A DNA stretch of 5,274 nucleotides from Dehalococcoidales bacterium (lineage in GTDB: Bacteria; Chloroflexota; Dehalococcoidia; Dehalococcoidales; UBA5627), in assembly GCA_012520835.1 (NCBI GenBank), contig JAAYNN010000160.1, positions 1 to 5,274 of the forward strand, in the 5' to 3' direction. Shown in pieces: positions 1-3,596 of this stretch. The position numbers were made by a program, and so were the translations under genes. Positions within the stretch are counted from its first letter, which is position 1. Every line of letters starts with the position of its first letter. The notes under the pieces were generated by a model. The model did not search any database, had not been told where the DNA came from, and saw only the letters and a list, made by a program, of their open reading frames with translations.

Positions 1-2
1 CG

Positions 3-83
3 GACATCCATTACAGCGAGCCGCCGATAGCCGCAGAAGAATATTTGGATATGGCGATAAGCGCATGCAGGAGGCTGAAATGA
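3..83 (+). CDS. C-terminal end of an unidentified protein (5' truncated by window edge)
   Basis: An open frame enters from the left edge and ends at TGA 81-83, giving 26 residues with a balanced, slightly acidic then basic composition; the last residues are SACRRLK. The stop overlaps the start of the next gene as ATGA (80-83), the usual arrangement of translationally coupled genes, and this is the main support for the frame. A second frame is also open across the edge, but its product is arginine-rich and implausible. No domain can be recognised from so short a tail, so no function is proposed. Confidence 0.55.
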   Translation, partial: DIHYSEPPIAAEEYLDMAISACRRLK

Positions 84-265
84 GCGATAACAAAAACAAA
101 CGGCTGACCAGGCACACGGTAGTCGCCGCTGTTTTGATATTCATTGCGATACCCGCCATGGTGCGATTCAATGCATCGAAAAGAATATTCAGATGGCCTA
201 TCCGAAGTGCCCGCGCATCTATATCGAAGCGGAATCACTGGCTGGAAAGACCTGCCGATAAGTGA
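80..265 (+). CDS. Small N-terminally membrane-anchored protein, probably frameshifted near position 160
   Basis: The start is fixed by a perfect AGGAGG at 69-74, five bases before ATG 80, overlapping the upstream stop as ATGA. An earlier in-frame ATG at 65 has no such site. The 61-residue product begins with a polar, basic stretch (MSDNKNKRLTRH) followed by one hydrophobic segment at about residues 13-28, which would make a single membrane anchor with the N-terminus inside. After residue 28 the frame becomes arginine- and tryptophan-rich and uses AGA and CGA codons that neighbouring genes avoid. Shifting by -1 at 160/161 gives a more natural continuation, beginning GAIQCIEKN and ending at TAA 259-261, with three cysteines and codons like those of the neighbours. 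The likely intact gene is therefore about 60 residues ending at 261, with one G lost in the ATGG context. I do not recognise the family. Confidence 0.5.
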   Translation: MSDNKNKRLTRHTVVAAVLIFIAIPAMVRFNASKRIFRWPIRSARASISKRNHWLERPADK

Positions 266-279
266 ATTCAGACCTGAAT

Positions 280-311
280 AAAAACGAAAAGCCCCCGATA
301 AACGGGGGCTT
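280..311 (-). terminator. Rho-independent terminator for the minus-strand gene at 342-623
   Basis: The arms AAGCCCCCG (289-297) and CGGGGGCTT (303-311) form a nine-pair stem with a five-base loop. Read on the minus strand, the stem is followed by TTCGTTTTT, a good U-tract. It lies about 30 bases past the minus-strand stop. Read on the plus strand the hairpin is the same but is followed only by ATTAGTATC, so it may also stop transcription from the small gene at 80-265, less efficiently. Confidence 0.85.
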
Positions 312-341
312 ATTAGTATCAAACTTCAGGGCGATTATGAT

Positions 342-623
342 TTAAGTGGTGCCCCATACCTTGCCGCTATAGGTCTCGTCTTTCTGGAGAACAGCGGGCA
401 ATTGCTGGAAACATTCGATGCAATAAACCGCGTAGGCATTAATATTTTCACCGCTGGAAACAAACATCTGTAAAAGCTTCCAGCCACCGGCGCCTGATTT
501 GTTATGCATTTCTCTGACAAGCTCCTTGTTGCAATGTCCACCGGGATGGTTATGCGCCGCTTTAATGCATTCACATTTACCACCGCTCTTTGCCCATATC
601 TTATCAATCGTTTCTGGGTTCAT
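342..623 (-). CDS. Small zinc-binding HNH-like protein, catalytic histidines apparently absent
   Basis: The protein has 93 residues. The start is supported by GGAGG (630-634 on this strand), six bases before the ATG at 623. An N-terminal segment W10, GGKCEC (14-19), H24-N-H26, then GGHC (28-31) and a later CIEC (68-71) make two candidate metal-binding clusters. The order W-x3-GG-x-C-x-C ... H-x-H ... C ... GGW ... C-x2-C resembles a group of bacterial HNH endonuclease-like proteins that begin with a 'GGRCEC' segment. In those, as I recall, the GW is followed by a histidine pair that forms the HNH active site; here the residues after GGW (46-48) are KLLQ, so catalysis looks unlikely. It may be a structural zinc or nucleic-acid-binding protein. 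It stands alone, ends at the terminator at 280-311 and is divergent from the AhpD-like gene. The real-gene call is firm; the family assignment is inference. Confidence 0.75.
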   Translation of the reverse strand: MNPETIDKIWAKSGGKCECIKAAHNHPGGHCNKELVREMHNKSGAGGWKLLQMFVSSGENINAYAVYCIECFQQLPAVLQKDETYSGKVWGTT

Positions 624-634
624 ACACTTCCTCC

Positions 635-826
635 ATTATTTTGTATACTTTATCTCGAACTGCACTATTTGTGGAATAGATCACCGTTTGAGATACATTG
701 ACAGCCTAAGAAAAACATGTGAAAAGGTTGGCATTTTTGTTATAGTTATTATACCAATCACATCGAATCTGTCAAGGCTGATTATACTTAAAATTCGCTT
801 ACAGTTCATTATGGATAGCATAAGTT
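635..826. promoter_or_regulatory. Divergent intergenic control region with an inverted repeat; promoters unresolved
   Basis: This AT-rich stretch separates the minus-strand HNH-like gene from the plus-strand AhpD-like gene and should hold both promoters. For the plus strand, TATACT at 783-788 is a good -10 box lacking a clear -35; TTGGCA (728-733) with TATACC (750-755, spacer 16) is an alternative. For the minus strand, TATACA at 643-648 is the best -10, again with a poor -35. An inverted repeat, TTGACAG (698-704) and CTGTCAA (769-775), overlaps a second pairing, CAGCCT (702-707) with AGGCTG (775-780), and could be an operator or a leader hairpin. No coding frame here looks real. The promoter choices are tentative. 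Confidence 0.3.
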
Positions 827-1306
827 ATGAAATTCAGCAAGAGGATATATAAAAATCCGGCAATGTTTTTTAAGGATTTCTGGTTTTTAGCTAAAAACAG
901 CGAAAACATCAGAAAAACCATGAAAAGCGGCATAATTTCGCACGGATTCAGGGAAAGGCTAATGCTGGCGGTTACCGCAGTCAACGGCTGCAAATACTGT
1001 TCCTATTTTCATGCCAAACAGGCACTCAAAAGCGGATTATCGCAGCCAGAAATCGATACGCTGCTTTCAGGAAGTATCGCTGTCTGCCCCGAAGAGGAAA
1101 ATATTGCCCTGCTTTACGCCCAGCACTGGGCTGAATCCGATGCCCGCCCTGATAGCGATGCTGTCAATAAATTGAAGGAAGTCTATGGAGATGAAAAGGC
1201 ACAGGCAATCGAGTTAATTCTGCGCATGATACGCATGGGCAACCTGTCCGGCAACACATGGGATTATTTCATGTATCGGATATCATTCGGGCGGCTGGGC
1301 GGATAA
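827..1306 (+). CDS. AhpD-like / carboxymuconolactone decarboxylase family protein
   Basis: The protein has 159 residues, predicted mostly helical and cytoplasmic. The family signature is plain: E43, then eleven residues, then C55-K-Y-C58, three residues, H62. This is the E-x11-C-x2-C-x3-H arrangement of AhpD-type enzymes, where the cysteine pair does thiol-disulfide chemistry and the glutamate and histidine relay protons. A peroxidase or disulfide-reductase role is therefore more likely than true carboxymuconolactone decarboxylation; the substrate cannot be told. The family domain covers about residues 30-110, and the C-terminal helices (LRMIRMGNLSGNTWDY) match relatives from anaerobes as I remember them. 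ATG 827 is the first start after an in-frame stop at 821-823, but no good Shine-Dalgarno precedes it, so initiation may be weak, or may occur at M13. A flavoprotein remnant follows after 19 bases, suggesting a former redox operon. Confidence 0.88.
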   Translation: MKFSKRIYKNPAMFFKDFWFLAKNSENIRKTMKSGIISHGFRERLMLAVTAVNGCKYCSYFHAKQALKSGLSQPEIDTLLSGSIAVCPEEENIALLYAQHWAESDARPDSDAVNKLKEVYGDEKAQAIELILRMIRMGNLSGNTWDYFMYRISFGRLGG

Positions 1307-1314
1307 TTCTATTC

Positions 1315-1320
1315 GGGAGG
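1315..1320 (+). promoter_or_regulatory. Ribosome binding site deciding a TTG start
   Basis: GGGAGG lies five bases before TTG 1326. It is the strongest ribosome binding site between the AhpD-like and DUF456 genes. Without it the short TTG-started frame downstream would not be called. Confidence 0.75.
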
Positions 1321-1325
1321 AAAAA

Positions 1326-1505
1326 TTGAATATCGCAGCTATAACGGGAAGCCTATGGTTATACGGCAATACCGACTACCTGACAGACATAGCACCGGAT
1401 GCAGCGAAAAAAGCGGGCGCAACTACCGAAAAATTATTTACCCAGTTAAGCCCCCTGCGACGGGCATTTAAACTGCGCCTCCTCAAAAAAGAAACGGAAA
1501 AATAG
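1326..1505 (+). pseudogene. Truncated NAD(P)H-dependent FMN reductase / iron-sulfur flavoprotein remnant
   Basis: A TTG start with GGGAGG at 1315-1320 opens a 59-residue frame ending at TAG 1503-1505. Its first 40 residues read like the first beta-alpha-beta unit of flavodoxin-fold FMN reductases: strand NIAAITGS (2-9), a phosphate loop ending in GNTDYL (14-19), a helix through DAAKKAGA, and a second strand TEKLF. Family members usually run to about 180-200 residues, so most of the protein, including the flavin-contacting C-terminal half, is missing. The loop reads GSLWLYGNT rather than the usual GSPRKNGNT type, and the tail after residue 44 (SPLRRAFKLRLLKK) does not resemble the family. The same frame beyond the amber stop is cysteine-rich, as noted in the findings. 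With the ribosome site intact, a short peptide could still be made. It probably once formed a redox operon with the AhpD-like gene. Confidence 0.6.
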
Positions 1506-1531
1506 AAATGCCCGGATTGCTGCCCGATGAT

Positions 1532-1559
1532 TTGCCGCCATAACGGGATCTGTTATAAT
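1532..1559 (+). promoter_or_regulatory. Sigma-70-type extended -10 promoter for the DUF456 gene
   Basis: TGTTATAAT (1551-1559) is a perfect -10 box (TATAAT 1554-1559) with the TG of an extended -10. TTGCCG at 1532-1537 serves as -35 with a 16-base spacer. Transcription would begin near 1566, about 35 bases before ATG 1601. It lies 27 bases past the flavoprotein remnant's stop and makes the membrane protein gene independent of the upstream genes. Confidence 0.7.
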
Positions 1560-1600
1560 TGTAAAATCGACGATTTGAAAAACAGGAAGGATAAAAACAG

Positions 1601-2083
1601 ATGGAAACAGCGATTTTCGCCATTATTTGCGCTATCCTGTTGCTGGTGGGGCTGGTGGGTGTCGTTATGCCCTATCTGCCGGGTATCCCTGTAGCCTGGC
1701 TGGGCTTGTTTATCTACGCCATCGGGACAGGCTGGGAACGCATCTCGGTTACTACCATTATCGTCTTTGCGGCAATTACAGTTTTCGCACTGCTCCTGGA
1801 TTTTATTGCTCCGCTGCTGGGTGCTAAAAAATATAAAGCCAGCAAATGGGGCATTATCGGGGCATCCATCGGCCTTTTACTGGGTATCATCATCTTTCAG
1901 GTGTGGGGAATTATTGTCGGGCCGCTTTTGGGAGCGCTGGTCGGAGAACTTATCGCCGGCAAGCCAGCCGAACAGGCTTTTAAATCGGCGCTCGGTACGT
2001 TCGTGGGTTTTATTTTCGGCAGCCTGATGAAGATTGTACTGATACTGGTGATGGCCGGATTCTTCATCGTTTCGCTGTTTTAA
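1601..2083 (+). CDS. DUF456 family multi-pass membrane protein
   Basis: The protein has 160 residues, almost entirely hydrophobic, the usual length for the DUF456 family. Probable membrane segments lie at about residues 4-23, 29-45, 50-72, 83-115 (a long glycine-rich hairpin) and 130-159. The features I associate with the family are present: a first segment ending in the turn MPYLPGIPVAW (23-33), a polar patch at D67 with GAKKYKASKWG (74-84), then a glycine-zipper-like stretch GIIGASIGLLLG (84-95) and GPLLGALVGE (107-116). The family's biochemical role is unknown to me, so none is assigned. AGGAAGG (1584-1590) precedes the ATG by ten bases, a longish but workable spacing, and the gene has its own promoter at 1532-1559. 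No clear plus-strand terminator follows; a dispersed repeat begins 12 bases after the stop. Confidence 0.9.
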   Translation: METAIFAIICAILLLVGLVGVVMPYLPGIPVAWLGLFIYAIGTGWERISVTTIIVFAAITVFALLLDFIAPLLGAKKYKASKWGIIGASIGLLLGIIIFQVWGIIVGPLLGALVGELIAGKPAEQAFKSALGTFVGFIFGSLMKIVLILVMAGFFIVSLF

Positions 2084-2095
2084 GCATATCATAAT

Positions 2096-2121
2096 CCTTC
2101 GACAGGCCCAGCAACGAACGG
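2096..2121 (+). repeat. Dispersed TTCGACA-type intergenic repeat, copy 1
   Basis: CCTTCGACAGGC at the left end and ACGAACGG at the right end flank a short variable centre. The unit matches a second copy at 2735-2759 over most of its length with one indel, and an inverted third copy at 2779-2802. The sequence resembles the widespread bacterial intergenic repeat of the form CTTCGACAGGCTCAGG..CGAACGG. It sits directly behind the DUF456 gene. Confidence 0.6.
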
Positions 2122-2143
2122 AGATGAGATTTGATATTCCGAT

Positions 2144-2169
2144 AAAAAACCGGGATATCGCTGCCCCGG
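2144..2169 (-). terminator. Rho-independent terminator for the minus-strand gene at 2201-2563
   Basis: CCGGG (2150-2154) pairs with CCCGG (2165-2169) across a ten-base loop. On the minus strand the stem is followed at once by six uracils (2149-2144). The stem is only five pairs but all G-C. It lies about 30 bases past the minus-strand stop. There is no U-tract on the plus-strand side. Confidence 0.65.
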
Positions 2170-2200
2170 CTTATACTGACTGCCCGTTGATTTATATGAT

Positions 2201-2563
2201 TTAAGGCTTCGGAGACACCGGCGGTTGAGAGACGGAAGAAGCTTCTTCGTCCTCATCTCCCTGCTTCGTAATATCGCTCATCAAATAGGCATACACATAA
2301 ACAACATTCCTGCCGGTATCTTCATTGGAACCGGCCCTGCAGCCCAGCTCTACCAGCGAATCCTTGACAGTCTTGGCGGCAATGGGAGTATAGCACTGGC
2401 GCACCATCCACCAGTATCCTTTAAGCGGAACCCTGTGCTCCTTGAATATCGTTGTTTTCCAATCGGCAGTGGTATCCGCATACCATGTATCATATTTTCC
2501 GCTCTGCTTCTCAATATGAGCAACGATATCGTTATAGGCTGACTGTATATCCTGACGGTCCAT
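2201..2563 (-). CDS. Hypothetical protein, possibly a divergent member of a 'WYVGIT..H / VYVY' family
   Basis: The protein has 120 residues, soluble, with no signal peptide or membrane segment. The start is well fixed: GGGAGGG lies about eight bases before ATG 2563, behind a strong promoter. Features in order are a helix DIVAHIEKQ (12-20), WYADTT (27-32), FKEH (40-43), a tryptophan pair in YWWMVRQC (50-57), a helix AAKTVKDSLVELGC (62-75), VVYVYAYL (87-94), and a polar, acidic then proline-rich tail from about residue 97 that is probably disordered. I recall bacterial hypothetical proteins with the same order, in which WYVGIT, RLF..H and a glycine-rich GGGD..VYVY segment recur and hint at a GIY-YIG-like fold. 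Here the GIT is DTT and the glycine-rich segment is GSNEDTG, so if related it is divergent. It stands alone between its own promoter and terminator. Function unknown. Confidence 0.75.
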   Translation of the reverse strand: MDRQDIQSAYNDIVAHIEKQSGKYDTWYADTTADWKTTIFKEHRVPLKGYWWMVRQCYTPIAAKTVKDSLVELGCRAGSNEDTGRNVVYVYAYLMSDITKQGDEDEEASSVSQPPVSPKP

Positions 2564-2593
2564 TATGCGTCCCTCCCGTTAATACTGCCTTTG

Positions 2594-2622
2594 ATTATAC
2601 TACATTATGAGGCTTGTGTTAA
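2594..2622 (-). promoter_or_regulatory. Sigma-70-type promoter for the minus-strand hypothetical gene
   Basis: On the minus strand TTAACA (2622-2617, five of six consensus bases) is followed by a 17-base spacer and a perfect TATAAT (2599-2594). Transcription would start near 2587, leaving a leader of about 24 bases that contains the GGGAGGG ribosome site. It is among the best promoter matches in the window. Confidence 0.78.
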
Positions 2623-2734
2623 AAATCATCACTATATGTCATTCTGGAAGTCCCGACAGGTCAGGACAGCGAGGTCCCGATTTTTCGAGATTCCCACTTC
2701 CCTTTGGGAATGGACTCGCTTCGACGCCGCTATG

Positions 2735-2759
2735 GATTCGACAAGCTCACCACGAGCGG
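2735..2759 (+). repeat. Dispersed TTCGACA-type repeat, copy 2
   Basis: GATTCGACAAGCTCACC followed by ACGAGCGG. It matches copy 1 (2096-2121) at roughly four of five positions with one indel. GCCGCT (2726-2731) and AGCGGC (2755-2760) bracket it, so it can fold into a hairpin, which is followed on the plus strand by TATATTTTTT and might act as a weak terminator. Confidence 0.6.
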
Positions 2760-2778
2760 CTATATTTTTTCTTCATCA

Positions 2779-2802
2779 GTTCGCCCTGCACTCATCGAAG
2801 GG
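2779..2802 (-). repeat. Dispersed TTCGACA-type repeat, copy 3 (inverted)
   Basis: Read on the minus strand it begins CCCTTCGA and ends GGGCGAAC, the same ends as copy 1, with a diverged centre. It faces copy 2 across a 19-base AT-rich gap, so the two form an imperfect inverted pair. Confidence 0.55.
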
Positions 2803-2803
2803 T

Positions 2804-2827
2804 CTGGGCTTAATTCCTCCAGCCCAG
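2804..2827. repeat. Perfect 7-bp hairpin inside the composite repeat
   Basis: CTGGGCT (2804-2810) and AGCCCAG (2821-2827) pair perfectly around a ten-base loop. There is no U-tract on either side, so it is not a standard terminator; its right arm runs into the right terminal inverted repeat. Confidence 0.5.
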
Positions 2828-2896
2828 TCGGGATAACGAATGAGGGATCACGTTCTCCTGGCAGTATCAAGACTGGTTAATAAAAAGCCATCTTAA

Positions 2897-2930
2897 TTGA
2901 CTTGACATATTACCCGTGTTATCATACAAA
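2897..2930 (+). promoter_or_regulatory. Overlapping sigma-70-type promoters for the glycosylase-RNase J operon
   Basis: Two -35 boxes overlap in TTGACTTGACA (2897-2907). TTGACT (2897-2902) with a 17-base spacer reaches TATCAT (2920-2925), five of six matches in each box. TTGACA (2902-2907), a perfect -35, reaches TACAAA (2925-2930) with the same spacer. Starts would fall near 2932 or 2937, giving a leader of about 35 bases. The first pairing scores better overall. Confidence 0.7.
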
Positions 2931-2969
2931 GAATGAGATTAATACTTTTACTTCTTGATACAGGGAAAA

Positions 2970-3593
2970 ATGTCAGCGCTTAACGAGCTTTATGATAGTA
3001 TCAGGTGCTGTGAGAAATGTGAAATTGCCCGGTCGCGCGTCAAGGTCGTTCCAGGTGAAGGCGCAGAAGACGCTGAAATAATGTTCATTGGGGAAGCCCC
3101 CGGTTTCTATGAAGACCAGCAGGGGCGTCCTTTCGTAGGTCCGGCAGGCAAATTTCTTGATGAACTGCTGGCTTCTATAAATCTGAACCGCCAGAAGGTC
3201 TATATCGCCAATGTTATCAAATGCCGTCCTCCGGCTAACCGCGACCCGTTGCCACAGGAAATACTTAATTGCAGGCACTGGTTGAACCGACAAATCGAGA
3301 TTATCAATCCTAAGGCAATCGTTACTCTCGGCCGTTACTCCATGGCGATGTTCTTCCCGCAGAAGTCTATCAGCAAAATTCACGGCACTGCCGAAAAACG
3401 CAATGGTAAACTGTATGTCGCCATGTACCATCCGGCAGCTGCTTTGCACCAGGGTAATTTAAAAGACGTCATCAAGGCTGATTTTCTCAAACTCCCCGGT
3501 TACATCGCCGATAATGCCAGGCCGGCTGAAGTTCAAGAAGAAAAAAAGGAATCTGTTCCCATAGCAAAACAGTTGAATATGTTCGAGGATTAA
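2970..3593 (+). CDS. udg: Family 4 (iron-sulfur) uracil-DNA glycosylase
   Basis: A cytoplasmic base-excision repair enzyme that removes uracil from DNA after cytosine deamination or misincorporation. ATG 2970 is preferred because AGGG (2962-2965) precedes it; an in-frame TTG at 2955 has no ribosome site. The product is 207 residues, normal for the family. C14, C17, C85 and C101 are the four ligands expected for the 4Fe-4S cluster. Motif 1 is GEAPG (41-45) with EDQQGRPFVGPAG (48-60). N81 begins NVIKCRPP (81-88) with NRDP following, and the second active-site loop is HPAA (154-157). All key residues look intact. Residues 177-207 form a polar tail ending QLNMFED, whose Q201-F205 fits the bacterial sliding-clamp-binding pentapeptide (QL[SD]LF type). 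RNase J follows after three bases and its ribosome site lies in the last codons of this gene, so the two are co-transcribed. Confidence 0.95.
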   Translation: MSALNELYDSIRCCEKCEIARSRVKVVPGEGAEDAEIMFIGEAPGFYEDQQGRPFVGPAGKFLDELLASINLNRQKVYIANVIKCRPPANRDPLPQEILNCRHWLNRQIEIINPKAIVTLGRYSMAMFFPQKSISKIHGTAEKRNGKLYVAMYHPAAALHQGNLKDVIKADFLKLPGYIADNARPAEVQEEKKESVPIAKQLNMFED

Positions 3594-3596
3594 ACA

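Larger units (their letters stand above)
2639..2843. mobile_element. MITE-like composite intergenic repeat with imperfect terminal inverted repeats
   Basis: About 205 non-coding bases are bounded by TCATTC-(5)-GTCCCGAC on the left (2639-2657) and GTCGGGA-(4)-GAATGA on the right (2827-2843), which are inverted copies of each other apart from the short unlike linkers. Inside are TTCCC-TTT-GGGAA (2698-2710), two oppositely oriented copies of the TTCGACA repeat (2735-2759 and 2779-2802), GCCGCT/AGCGGC (2726-2731 and 2755-2760) and the hairpin CTGGGCT/AGCCCAG (2804-2827). The ATCAC at 2628-2632 and 2847-2851 could be a target duplication, but it sits at unequal distances from the two ends. There is no transposase, and short open frames here look spurious. 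A non-autonomous element or a nest of repeats fits best. Confidence 0.5.

Noticed and set aside
11..322. 103-codon minus-strand open frame over the left edge
   Set aside because: It runs through the terminator hairpin and opposite the plus-strand gene pair, which has an AGGAGG site and ATGA overlap; its composition is arginine- and serine-rich.
335..607. 90-codon minus-strand frame overlapping the HNH-like gene
   Set aside because: It lies in another frame of a gene that has a proper ribosome site and ordered cysteine/histidine motifs; it has neither.
499..852. 117-codon plus-strand frame running into the AhpD-like gene
   Set aside because: It is antisense to the HNH-like gene, crosses the divergent promoter region and shows no motif.
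1326..1600. Pyrrolysine-type amber readthrough joining the flavoprotein stub to the cysteine-rich segment
   Set aside because: Nothing in the window supports suppression; the segment also carries the DUF456 promoter and leader, so decay is simpler. It is kept only as an item to check.
2591..2836. Open frames of 68-81 codons in the composite repeat
   Set aside because: They are built from the inverted repeats themselves, lack ribosome sites, and overlap each other in different frames.
2973..3449. 158-codon minus-strand frame inside the glycosylase gene
   Set aside because: It is a shadow of a firmly identified gene with all catalytic and cluster residues present.
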